DNA of 64,000 bases from Costus lasius (lineage: Eukaryota; Streptophyta; Magnoliopsida; Zingiberales; Costaceae): NCBI GenBank assembly GCA_027563935.2, contig CM050451.1, positions 35,107,565 through 35,171,564 on the forward strand. The letters are read 5' to 3'. Each line of letters opens with the position of its first letter. Positions within the stretch are counted from its first letter, which is position 1. Below are positions 11,343 to 22,054 of the stretch, in pieces. The notes below the pieces were generated by a model. The model did not search any database. It saw only the letters and a program-made list of their open reading frames with translations, and was not told the origin of the DNA. Both the position numbers and the translations under genes were made by a program.

Positions 11343-14272
11343 ATGACATGGGTATTGGATACTGCATGTGGAGCTCATATTTGTACAAATATGCGATGGC
11401 TCTGAAAGGATAGATCGGTAAGGCCTAGAGAGATTGACCTACGGATAGGTAACAGGGCACAAGTTGCTGCTGTTGCTGTATGAGTTTCTCTCCCTACCTT
11501 TAGGACTTCAGTTAAAGCTAGACAATTGCTATTATGTACCTTCCCTTACCAAAACATTGTATCCACTCCTTGCTTGGCAAAGAAAGGATTCAGGTTTGAA
11601 ATAAAAGAGAACTTATGTTCTTTTTCTTTTGCAAACATGTTTTATGGGAAGGGTACTTTGTGCAACGGTCCGCATGTCTTGGACATGGATAGCTCTATTT
11701 GTAACATAAATAATAAAAAGACCAAACTGAGTGGTTCAGCTGGTGCTTTCCTACGGCATTGTCGATTAGCCCATATAAACAAGAATCGCATTCGACAACT
11801 CCATGCAAATGGGTTGTTAGATTCAAGTTCCTTGGAGGAATTTGATACTTGTGAACCTTCTTTATTAGGGAAAATGACAAAGGTGCCCTTCACCATGACT
11901 GGTGAGAGGGCAGGAGGTTTATTAAATCTCATACATACTGACGTGTATGGCCCTTTCAATAAACAAGCCAGAGGAAGGTACAACTACTTCATCGCGTTTA
12001 CTGATGACTTCAGTAAATATGGTTATGTCTATCTGATGAGACATAAGTCTGAATCCTTTGAGAAATTTAAGGAGTTTAGACAAGAAGTAGAAAACCAGCT
12101 TGGTAGATCCATTAAGGCTCTTCGATCAGATCGTGGTGGAGAGTACCTCAGCGGTGAGTTCTTTGACTATCTGAGAGAGTGCGGGATCATATTCTGGGGA
12201 CATGCACTTGAGACAGCTTCTCTAATACTGAATAATGTTCGATCTAAGAGTGTCTCAAAGATTCCATACGAGGTATGGAGTAGGAGACGCCCTAATCTCA
12301 CTTTTATCAGGATTTGGGGATGTAAGGCTTATGTCAAACGTCAGGATTCTAGCAAGCTAGAACCTAGATCTGATAAATGTGTGTTTGTGGGGTATCCTAA
12401 GGAAACTAAAGGATACTACTTCTATGTCCCAACCGAGAACAAAGTTTTTGTTGCTCGGGGCGCTGTCTTTCTAGAGAAATAATTTCTCATGAAAGAAGTT
12501 AGTGGGAGGATGTTTGACTTGGATGAGGACCAAGTGCAACCACAAGACAAAGAGATGGAATCTGAGCCACCTGCACCGGTTGCTGAACAACCTGAGGCTT
12601 AGACACAGGTCCCACATAGGTTTGGGAGGATTCGTCGTGCACCTGAGAGGTATGGGTCGCTATCGACCCAACACGACGAGATCTTCATCATTAAGAATGA
12701 ACCTAGAACCTATGATGAGGCGGTCAGTAGACCGGACTCCGAGAGATGGCTTGACACCATGCGATCCGAGATGGATTCCATGTCGGCTAACCAAGTCTGG
12801 AATTTGGTTGAGCTGCCTGATGGGGTAAAACCCATAGGGTGTAAATGGGTCTTCAAGAGGAAGACAGACATGGATGGAAAAATACTTACCTATAAGGGTA
12901 GACTAGTGGCTAAAGGATTTAAACAAGTCCACGGGGTGGACTATGATGAAACCTTCTCGCCAGTTGCCATGATCAAATCCATTCGGATTCTGCTTGCTAT
13001 AGCTGCATATCATGACTATGAGATATGGCAGATGGATGTGAAGACAACGTTCCTTAACGGGAAGCTGACTGAGGATGTGTATATGTCACAACCTGATGGC
13101 TTCATCCATCCTGTAGAGGCTAGTAAGGTCTGCAGGCTAAAGAAATCCATTTATGGATTAAAGCAAGCATCTCGAAGTTAGAATCTTCAGTTTGATGAAG
13201 CTGTGAGAGATTATGGCTTTATCAAAAGTGAAGATGACGCTTGTGTATACAAAAAATTCAGTGGGAGCTTGGTGACTTTTCTAGTCATGTATGTCGATGA
13301 CATACTGCTCATCGGAAACGACATCCCTAGTCTTCAAGCTATGAAGACCTAGTTAGGGAAGTGTTTCGAGATGAAAGACTTAGGGGAGGCCGCCTATATT
13401 CTGGGCATAAGGATCTATTGGGATAGATCCAAGAGGCTTCTGGCCCTTAGTCAGAGTACCCACATTGATAAGGTCCTGGAGTGGTTCAACTTGGAGCAAT
13501 CCAAGAAAGGATACCTTCCAGTGAGAGATAGCCTTACTCTCTCAAAAGGCCAGTGCCCTACAACACAGGCTGAGAGGGATAAGATGAGTCGAATTCCCTA
13601 TGCTTCGGCAGTAGGATCGATCATGTATGCAATGTTGTGTACTAGACCAGATGTGGGATATGATGTGAGCATAACCAGCCGATACCAATCCAATCCAGGT
13701 CTGCAGCACTGGGTGGCTGTAAAGAATATCCTTGAGTATCCTAAAGGACTAAGGATTTATTCTACATGGTCTATGGGGACTTGAGGAGCTCAGTGTGCAG
13801 GGCTTCACTGATAAGTCATTCCAGTCTGATCCTGACGACTTCAGATCGCAGACCAGCTATTTGTTTAAGATGGTTGGAGGTGCTGTATGCTGGAAGAGCT
13901 TCAAGCAATCCACCATAGCTAATTCTACAACCGAAGCTGAGTATGTGGTTGCTTCTGAGGCAGCCAATGAAGCCGTTTAGATCAGGAAGTTCTTTTCTGA
14001 ACTTCAGGTGGTTCCAAGTGCAATGGATCCCATTGAGCTCTACTATGACACCAAAGGGAACAGCACATGTTAAGGAACCACGGTCTCATCAAAGGTCCAA
14101 ACACATACTCAGGAGATTTCGCCTGATCAGAGAGATCATTGATCGAGGTGATGTCAAGATTAGCAGAGTTGACACAGAGAGCAATCTAGCCGACCCACTG
14201 ACCAAGGCTTTGGCGCAGCAAAAGCATGATGGTCGTACTAGAGATATGGGGTTGAGGTTGCTCAACCTCTAG
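11343..14272 (+). pseudogene. Copia-3 pol, decayed
   Basis: Plus-strand remnants of copia pol run from the protease motif WVLDTACGAHIC (near 11355) through GAG-pre-integrase, integrase, RT (MYVDD near 13295) and RNase H to a stop at 14272. Damage includes early stops after the protease motif, an in-frame loss of about 38 codons near 12190 that removes the integrase catalytic Glu (RECGII joins directly to FWGHALET), stops at about 12480 and 12603, two Trp codons turned to TAG near 13180 and 13350, and frame loss after about 13755. It shares the family framework of Copia-1 but is clearly diverged. It cannot encode a working enzyme. Confidence 0.88.
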
Positions 14273-14281
14273 GTCTCAGTG

Positions 14282-14293
14282 CAAGTGGGAGAT
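14282..14293 (+). other. Copia-3 polypurine tract
   Basis: CAAGTGGGAGAT lies immediately before the LTR start at 14294, the usual plus-strand primer site. Confidence 0.8.
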
Positions 14294-14584
14294 TGTTGGT
14301 GTATATGCCCTAGGACCTAGTTTTGGTCCATCTTTGTACTACTTAACTCTGATATTCATATATCTTTCTGGCATAGTCGTTATCATTGTTTGTCTACACC
14401 TGCGATTGTGTACTTACATGATAATGTCCCTGGAGACAGATTGGATCTGTGCTCAAATGATTGTCCCCAGTCGATGTACCTGAGTGGATATGGGACAGCT
14501 CTGGTACTTGTGAGACTGGTATGTGGGCTGGTTAGGCACGTGGTGCTAACGCAGACACATGGGTATATCATTGGAGGACATACT
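14294..14584 (+). repeat. Copia-3 3' LTR, first part
   Basis: The LTR starts TGTTGGTGTATATGCC. It is broken by Copia-2 after ATACT (14580-14584) and resumes beyond 36022. Confidence 0.88.
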
Positions 14585-14635
14585 TGTAGAGTCCCCTTCA
14601 AGGGGGAGCGCAAGGGGTTGAAACCCTAAAGGGGG
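14585..14635 (-). repeat. Copia-2 3' LTR, U5 end
   Basis: The plus strand starts TGTAGAGTCCCC (LTR end ...GGGGACTCTACA). It is interrupted after 51 bp by Copia-1 at GGGGG (14631-14635) and continues from 23756. Confidence 0.88.
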
Positions 14636-16336
14636 TGAAAGAACCCCTTAAATAAGGGGGGTCCCCTTCATGGGGGAGCATAACCCTTAGAGCATATGGC
14701 GCATAAAATTGTTCTCTTGCGGAATTAGGGTTATTAGATCGATACGCATGCAAAAGATCAACTTGATAACAATAAGAAAACATTCATACCATCGCCATGG
14801 AAAGATGTTTCCTTGGAAGCAAAGATCAAAGTAGATCTTCTCCTTGTCGTCACACACAAGATGATGTTGCTATCTCTCTTGGTGCTCCTTGTGCTAGCAA
14901 GGTTCCAAGAGGTCCTTGTCGAGTGAAGGGAAAAGAGATGTCTTTCTCCTTGGCCGAATCCTCCTCAACCTTCAAGCGTCGCCGCACACCAAGTCGAGAG
15001 GAAAAACTTTCGAGAGGAATAAGTGAATTGGCGAAAATAGAGAATACTCTATTTCGGATGAGCGCCCACTCGACATGGAGATCATGGTTACTAAAAATAG
15101 TAACCTCTCCTCATCCCAACGTTCACGCTATGTGAACTCGTCGCCCACTCCTCTCCCTATGAACCAAGCGCTCTTTTAGTGAGCTGGTTCAATTGGTTCG
15201 GTTTAAGAACCAACCAAGCCAAGCGACAAGGCCTAGATCAAATAAACCCTAAGGCTTTAGATCTAACCGTCGATCTCTTTAATGCCCCTGATCTGACCGA
15301 TCTGGCATCCATTCTCTCAATCGAAGCTTACCGATCTCAAGCCCTAATCAATCAAACATGATCAGACCAGATCTCACTTACAATCAGAGATTAAATCCCT
15401 TAAAACTGAACCCAAACAATTCAGTCCACACGATCTGACTTAAGTAAGCCATATCATCAAATTGTGCGACCCTAAGGGTTTCCTTTAAATGTCGGTAACG
15501 ATAATTCACATTATCACGATCAGTGAGGGGTATCTAGCAACACATCACTGTCTCCCGATATAAAGGAAAGAGTCTTCCAAGACTACACCCAAACCATAGT
15601 ACAAGTGTGAATCATTTCACAAAGCATACATATTTCCTTTGCCACTGGATGTTCTTATTGGACAAGTCTGTCAAACTTGTAACTCCAATATGATGAGCAT
15701 GATTAGATCAGATGAACACTGTCACCTGGGTATGGCCATACACTCTCTCAATCATCTCATCCAGGGGGCCCCTTTAGAACATCACACTCCTTAAACAAGG
15801 AGACGGCAATCCTATGTCTATCACTAGTGCCCTAACCTGACTCAAGCTCACCATCCAAGATAGTCTATAATCATTATGTTTCAAATGATATTGAACTAAC
15901 TCAAAATAATGACAATCATCATTTAGAAAACACAAGTGATCTCAAGTCAGAGGAAATGTGCCACTTGTCTTATACAAGGAATATTCACGTTGTGACAAAC
16001 AACTGAACATCCTAGTAGGGTCTGTCCAGTACATCCCATGTACCCATGAGTCTACATCTTATTCCATGCTCGAAGCATCCTATAAGATCAGAACACATAT
16101 TAGTCTTAACCATATCAAGGTTGTCTCATGTTCACCAAGATACATCGACTAAGGACATAACAGCATGTCAGCCCAGCTGAACAGCTTTGAGACATTATTC
16201 AGAAGAACATATATTGCAGCAGACAATGTAACTAACTGAATAACAACCATGCCTTTATAAACATAATAGTTTATTACATGATACTTGTTACATTCCCACA
16301 GGCCTCAAACATTAGCCTTAAGGGCATACCCCAACA
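14636..16336 (-). repeat. Copia-1 3' LTR
   Basis: The 1,701-bp LTR reads TGTTGGGG to ...TTCTTTCA on the minus strand. It is almost identical to 22055-23755. The small ORFs (for example 14797-15135 and 15958-16152) recur identically in the other LTR because they are LTR sequence, not genes. Confidence 0.95.
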
Positions 16337-16348
16337 ATCTCCCACTTG
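16337..16348 (-). other. Copia-1 polypurine tract
   Basis: The minus strand reads CAAGTGGGAGAT, directly upstream of the 3' LTR start. Confidence 0.85.
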
Positions 16349-16356
16349 CACTTAAT

Positions 16357-19300
16357 CTAATGGTTGAAAAACTTCAAACCCATATTATTACAGTGCTTCT
16401 CATGCTTCTGCTGCGCCAGAGGCTTGGTAAGCGGGTCTGCCAGATTGTCGTCTGTATGAACCTTGCATACTTTGATCTCGCCACGATCAATGATCTCCCT
16501 GATCAAATGAAACCGTCTCTGTATGTGCTTGGACTTCTGGTGCGACCGTGGTTCCTTTGCTTGTGCGATTGCTCCAGTGTTATCACAAAAGATAACCAAA
16601 GGATCTGCACACGAAGGAACAACACCAAGTTCTCTCACGAACTTACGAATCCACACTGCCTCCTTGGATGCTTCCGAGGCTGCGACATACTCGGCTTCTG
16701 TTGTGGAATCAGCAACAGTTGACTGTTTGAAACTTTTCCACACCACTGCACCTCCATTCAAGCTAAAAACATAGCCTGATTGCGATCGGAAATCATCCTG
16801 GTCAGACTGGAACGAAGCGTCAGTATATCCTTCAATACTGAGTTCTTCCTGACCACCATATATCAAGAACATATCTTTGGTCCTCCGCAGATATTTTAGG
16901 ATGTTCTTGACTGCAATCCAGTGCGCCAAACCTGGATTACTCTGGTAACGACTGGTCACGCTTAACCCGTAAGCGACGTCTGGGCGAGTACACAACATCG
17001 CATACATTATAGAACCAATAGCCGAAGCATAAGGCGTATTGTTCATTTCATCTTTCTCAGTCTGTGTTTGTGGACACTGACTCTTCGAAAGATTCAGACC
17101 ATGTCTGACTGGAAGATATCCTTTCTTAGAATTCTCTAAGCGAAATCTCTCCAGGACCTTATCGATGTAAGTACTCTGGCACAGCCCGAGAAGCCTCTTA
17201 GATCTATCCCTGTAGATCTTCACACCTAACACATAGGCTGCTTCTCCTAGATCTTTCATCTGGAAACATTTCCTCAGCCATGCCTTTACAGCATGCATTT
17301 CAGGAATATCGTTTCCAATGATCAAGATGTCATCAACGTAGAGGACTAGGAAAATAATCACGCTCCCACTAAACCTCTTATATACGCACGGGTCATCCTC
17401 GTTCTTGATGAAACCAAATTCAGTGACTGATTCATCAAAACGAATGTTCCAGCTTCTCGATGCTTGTTTAAGTCCATAAATAGACTTCTTTAACTTGCAT
17501 ATCTTATGACGATCTGCTGGATTAGTGAAACCTTCTGGTTGTGTCATATACACATCCTCATCCAGATTTCCATTAAGGAAAGCTGTTTTCACATCCATCT
17601 GCCAAATCTCATAATCATAATATGCAGCTATCGCGAAAAGAATCCGAATAGACTTAAACATGGCTACAGGTGAGAAAGTTTCATCATAATCTATCCCGTA
17701 GATTTGTTTGAAACCTTTCGCAACTAGCCTGCCTTTATAGGTAACCACGTTACCATCCATGTCAATCTTCTTCTTGAAGATCCATTTACAGCCTATAGGG
17801 ATAACTCCCGGAGGCGGATCAACCAAATCCCAAACTTGGTTATCTGACATGGAGTCCATCTCGGCGCGCATAGCTTCAAGCCATCTCGCTGACTCCGGTC
17901 CACTGACCGCATCCGCATAAGTAAGGGGTTCATCATTATCAATGATGTAGACTCCGTCATAGCGCTCAGGCTGTCGACGGATCCTACCCGATCTTCGCGG
18001 TTCCCGTGATATCTGAGCCTCAGGTTGTTCAATAACCTGTTCTACCGGCTCAGGCTCATCCAACTGTGCTTGGTCACTTTGTCCTTCTTCTGGATTCTCA
18101 TCCAGCTTTATTTCTCTCCCACTTGCCTCTTGCAGAAGAAATTCCTTCTCAAGAAATATGGCCGTCCGAGCAACAAAAACCTTGTTCTCTTTGGGGTCGT
18201 AGAAATAATAACCCTTAGTTTCCTTAGGGTAACCGACAAAGATACATTTGTCAGATCTGCTCTCTAGTTTCCCAGAGGCGAGCTTTTTGACATAAGCCTC
18301 GCAGCCCCAGATCCTGATAAATGTCAAGCTTGGCTGTTTCCCATACCATAACTCATATGGCGTCTTTGAAACTGCCTTGGATGGCACTCGGTTTAGTACC
18401 TTTGCAGCTGTTTCCAGTGCAAAACCCCAAAAGGAGTATGGAAGAGTAGCCTGACTCATCATAGAACGAACCATATCTAGTAATGTTCTATTTCTCCTTT
18501 CGGACACACCATTCCATTGCGGTGTTCCAGGCGGAGTGAGCTGTGAGATAATCCCACACTCTTTTAGATAGTCAGTAAATGCATGACTTAGGTATTCACC
18601 ACCTCGATCTGAGCGAAGTGCCTTGATATTACGGCCTAGCTGATTTTGTACTTCATTCTTAAACTCTTTGAACTTGTCAAAAGATTCACTTTTATGTCTC
18701 ATCAGATAGACATACCCATATCTACTGAAATCATCAGTAAAGGTAATGAAGTACTGATAGCCACCTCTGGCATGTTTACTAAAAGGCCCACACACATCGC
18801 TGTGTATAAGGTCAAGTAAACCTGAAGCCCTTTGACCTTTGTGAGGAAAAGGAGACTTCGTCATTTTACCCATCAAACAAGCTTTGCATGTATCAATCTC
18901 CTTATAGGAGAATGATCCCAGCAGTCCATGATCATGCAACCGCTTAATGCGTTTCTCGTTTATATGGCCTAAACGACTATGCCATAGCAAGGTGCTGTCA
19001 TCAGCATACTTGGCTTTCTTAATATCAACATTATGTATGGAACTTTCCATGTCCAACATGAATAACCCATTATTAATTGAACCAGTTGCATAAACAATAT
19101 TATCAAATGATAAAACACACTTTGAAATATTGCATTCAAAGGAAAATCCCTTCCTGACAAGAGCAGGAATGGAGATAATATTTTTAGTTATACTGGGAAC
19201 AAAGTAACAACTGTTCAGTTCCAATACAAGTCCAGATGGTAAAGAAATAAAGTAGTCTCCTACAGCAACAGCAGCAACCCGTGCCCCGTTTCCAACGCGT

Positions 19301-20238
19301 AGGTCCACCTCATGCTGTCCCACCTGCCTTCTTCTCTTGAGTTCCTGTACATTTGAACAAATGTGAACTCCACATGCAGTGTCCAACACCCATGATACAG
19401 AAGAAGAAAACATGACCTCAGTCACGAATATACCTGAGCCAGAAGCAAAGCTTCCCCTCTTATCTCCTTGGAGCGCTTTACAGTCCTTTTTCCAGTGACC
19501 CAGCTGGCCACAGTGGAAACACCTGTATTCCTTGGACCGCTTCACCTTCTGCTTCAGAGCCTTGCTGTAATTCTTGACCGGGGCCTTGCCCTTCTTCCCC
19601 TTCTTCTTGTTCCTTGAAGGAACCATCAAGACAGAGGTTGAAGGCTTACCCTTCAGAGTCTCCTCAGTGGTCAAGAGCATATTCAGCAGCTCTGCCGGAG
19701 TACAATCGATTTTGTTCATATTAAAATTAATAATGAACGCGTCGAATGAAGGCGGGAGAGACTGTAGAATAATGTCCACAGCAAGCTCCTGGTTGATGGT
19801 ATGCCCCAGTTTCTCTAGAGCCTCCTTGTGCCCAATCATCTTGAGCACGTGAGCTCCCACTGGGCTCCCTTCAGCCAGTTTGCTCTGAAAGAAGAGCTTT
19901 GTCAAATTATAGCGCTCAGTCCTCGCCTGTGCAGCATACAGCATCTTGAGGTTCGCTATCATGTCTATAGCAGACATATCCTCATGCTGACGCTGCAGCG
20001 GTGGCGTCATAGACGCTAGCATCAGGCAAGCGACATCAATGCTATCATTGACGTGCTTTTCATAGGCTTCCCGAACCGCCCTTGCGGCGTTCGGAGCGGG
20101 CTGCGGCGGAATCGCCGTCTCGAGGACATACAGTTTCCTCTCTGCCTTAAGAACGATCTTAAGGTGTCCAAACCAGTCAGAGAAGTTTGGCCCAGCAAAC
20201 TTCTCCCTTTCCAGTAGGGATCGCACATTGAAGTTCAT
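16357..20238 (-). CDS. Copia-1 Gag-Pol polyprotein (intact, 1,293 aa)
   Basis: This single ORF encodes all copia functions: particle protein, protease, integrase, reverse transcriptase and RNase H. Visible in order: Gag to about residue 235; CCHC zinc knuckle C240, C243, H248, C253; protease motif LDTAC at D286 (Ala where many families have Gly; the same in every copy here, so a family trait); integrase finger H420, H425, C451, C454; integrase core D481, D544, E580 (35 residues between the last two); RT YVDD at 967-970; and RNase H motifs ADSTTEAEY and FCDNTGA near the end. The length is normal for the family. The ATG is the conserved start of the other copies (MxFNVRSLLE). Transcription would start in the LTR at 22055-23755. 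There are no frameshifts or stops, so it may still be functional. Confidence 0.95.
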   Translation of the reverse strand: MNFNVRSLLEREKFAGPNFSDWFGHLKIVLKAERKLYVLETAIPPQPAPNAARAVREAYEKHVNDSIDVACLMLASMTPPLQRQHEDMSAIDMIANLKMLYAAQARTERYNLTKLFFQSKLAEGSPVGAHVLKMIGHKEALEKLGHTINQELAVDIILQSLPPSFDAFIINFNMNKIDCTPAELLNMLLTTEETLKGKPSTSVLMVPSRNKKKGKKGKAPVKNYSKALKQKVKRSKEYRCFHCGQLGHWKKDCKALQGDKRGSFASGSGIFVTEVMFSSSVSWVLDTACGVHICSNVQELKRRRQVGQHEVDLRVGNGARVAAVAVGDYFISLPSGLVLELNSCYFVPSITKNIISIPALVRKGFSFECNISKCVLSFDNIVYATGSINNGLFMLDMESSIHNVDIKKAKYADDSTLLWHSRLGHINEKRIKRLHDHGLLGSFSYKEIDTCKACLMGKMTKSPFPHKGQRASGLLDLIHSDVCGPFSKHARGGYQYFITFTDDFSRYGYVYLMRHKSESFDKFKEFKNEVQNQLGRNIKALRSDRGGEYLSHAFTDYLKECGIISQLTPPGTPQWNGVSERRNRTLLDMVRSMMSQATLPYSFWGFALETAAKVLNRVPSKAVSKTPYELWYGKQPSLTFIRIWGCEAYVKKLASGKLESRSDKCIFVGYPKETKGYYFYDPKENKVFVARTAIFLEKEFLLQEASGREIKLDENPEEGQSDQAQLDEPEPVEQVIEQPEAQISREPRRSGRIRRQPERYDGVYIIDNDEPLTYADAVSGPESARWLEAMRAEMDSMSDNQVWDLVDPPPGVIPIGCKWIFKKKIDMDGNVVTYKGRLVAKGFKQIYGIDYDETFSPVAMFKSIRILFAIAAYYDYEIWQMDVKTAFLNGNLDEDVYMTQPEGFTNPADRHKICKLKKSIYGLKQASRSWNIRFDESVTEFGFIKNEDDPCVYKRFSGSVIIFLVLYVDDILIIGNDIPEMHAVKAWLRKCFQMKDLGEAAYVLGVKIYRDRSKRLLGLCQSTYIDKVLERFRLENSKKGYLPVRHGLNLSKSQCPQTQTEKDEMNNTPYASAIGSIMYAMLCTRPDVAYGLSVTSRYQSNPGLAHWIAVKNILKYLRRTKDMFLIYGGQEELSIEGYTDASFQSDQDDFRSQSGYVFSLNGGAVVWKSFKQSTVADSTTEAEYVAASEASKEAVWIRKFVRELGVVPSCADPLVIFCDNTGAIAQAKEPRSHQKSKHIQRRFHLIREIIDRGEIKVCKVHTDDNLADPLTKPLAQQKHEKHCNNMGLKFFNH

Positions 20239-20549
20239 GGTGTTCGTTGCTGCAGGTATCTACAACAATGCAAGAACAGCAAGGTCAGTATCAATGTATA
20301 AGAATCAATCAGGACTTAAGAAAGATTCTTTTTCTCACTATTTTATCAGGCGTGAAAAATCCAGCAAAACAGCCCGAAAGAGTAGAACTCTTTTAGTGAG
20401 ATGGGATCCAGATTTCATACTTGGTCTCCGCGTCCCGCTCAGGCGAGATAAGATGCACAGAGAGTACAAGCACTAGTTTCTGGTAGGCAGTCCCTGCCGA
20501 TCGCCAACCCGTGCGATTCCCCTTCATCTGGGCAGTCCAGCAGACTGTG

Positions 20550-20562
20550 CCAACTGAGTTGG
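20550..20562 (-). other. Copia-1 leader palindrome 2
   Basis: The plus strand reads CCAACTGAGTTGG, equivalent to 479-491 in Copia-P. Confidence 0.5.
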
Positions 20563-20759
20563 TACAACACAATCTCTGACCCCAACAGACGGCTGCCTCC
20601 ATGTGCTACCATATGCGCCACATATGTAGACTACACGGTCAAGCTGACCCGACCTACTCCCTGGACCACCATGTGCTATGCTGAGCAACGAGAAGGGATA
20701 AATCCCTGCTCTGTAACACACAGGTGTAATCCCGCACCGTCTGAAGATAGATGGACGTG

Positions 20760-20772
20760 CCCACTGAGTGGG
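20760..20772 (-). other. Copia-1 leader palindrome 1
   Basis: The plus strand reads CCCACTGAGTGGG, equivalent to 271-283 in Copia-P. Confidence 0.5.
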
Positions 20773-22040
20773 TACAACACGGCTCCAACGATAATCAGAA
20801 CAGTGAGGTTTCGCGTCAGAAGGCTTACGAGCTTGATATTTTAGCGTTGGATTTTAACGGTCTTTTATCTTTATTACTATCATTCAATCCCTATGGTGAT
20901 AGCAAAAGATAAATCTATCATGCATTTCTAATATTTATGCAATAAAAGAAAGCATGTGTCATATGTGGTAAAAGCCCATAGCCCTAGTGAGACCTTAACC
21001 TAACTTAAGACTGCACTTGCTTTTCATGGGTCTTTTGCTGCTCATTTGGCCCAAACCTGGACCCAAGCGCCATCTGCAGCTCTGGTGCGCCCACCAGGAA
21101 ATGCGCCAGGTCCTAGGGTCGAACCCTAGACCTCCCTCCTGGTCCAGCCATGCTGCGTGCGCCTCTGCCAAGTGTGCTCAGTGCTCTTGTCTAATTAAAT
21201 TACAAATTTAACTATCTAGACAAGAGTGACACGCAGGTCACTTACATTTATAAATTAAAACCCAGTGATTCGCAGATCACAATAATTAATTTACAATTTA
21301 ATACAGGCACGCAGGCCCCAGCACAGCACACAATTAATATGGGCAGCCCACATATGACTAAATAGACAAACATATGTATCAAATCAGCAAACATGTGATC
21401 CATGATAAAAATTAAAATTTTCGAAAACCCCATGGGATCAATTTTAATTTTTCCTTATTTGCCCTACAACCTTACAACGGTCCATTACTAGGGATCCACT
21501 CATCCAACCTAGTCAGATCCACTGCCCTTGCATGCACCAAGTCCTAACTGACTCGAGTCGACCAAAAAGTCAACTATGCATGCGCTAGGGCTGAACGACC
21601 ACACTGAGGTCTGGCAAACGGGAGTGACCCCGGGCCTAACTCAGGTGCGTTCATTAATCGTCTCAATCAGACATCGCTACACACCTGTCTGCAGTCGACC
21701 TATAGCCACCATAGGCTTGCGCCAAGGTGCTATCTGGTCGACCCTTTCAGGCTGTCAGATGATCTGATCAGACATGATTGGATCTAACCTAGGGGGTGAC
21801 ATCAACCCCAGTAACCCGTCTAAGGGTTTACAGTAAGGTCTTTAGATCTAGCATTAGTCGCGCAAGTGTATAAGTTTTGAAAAGAAAACTACAACTTAGA
21901 AGCGCCAACTAACATGCGCAAGATAAACATATAGACAAGATTTTCATCATGTAACTTTCGCATGTTGAAGATCTAAGCATACATTCGCATATATGGATCA
22001 CGCAAATCATTAAGCAATCAAGATAACATGCATTCAACCT

Positions 22041-22052
22041 GCTCTGATACCA
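22041..22052 (-). other. Copia-1 primer-binding site
   Basis: The minus strand reads TGGTATCAGAGC, the canonical initiator-Met tRNA match, two bases from the LTR end. Confidence 0.9.
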
Positions 22053-22054
22053 GT

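Larger units (their letters stand above)
20239..22040 (-). other. Copia-1 long untranslated leader
   Basis: About 1.8 kb lies between PBS and gag ATG without a conserved ORF. It is conserved in Copia-2 (32501-34309) and partly in Copia-P and Copia-M. It contains palindromes at 20550-20562 and 20760-20772. Long leaders are known in BARE/Angela-type elements, where they carry translation and packaging signals; that role here is inference. Confidence 0.85.

Noticed and set aside
22041..22052. tRNA gene fragment
   Set aside because: Only the 12-base primer-binding complement of initiator-Met tRNA is present; no cloverleaf.
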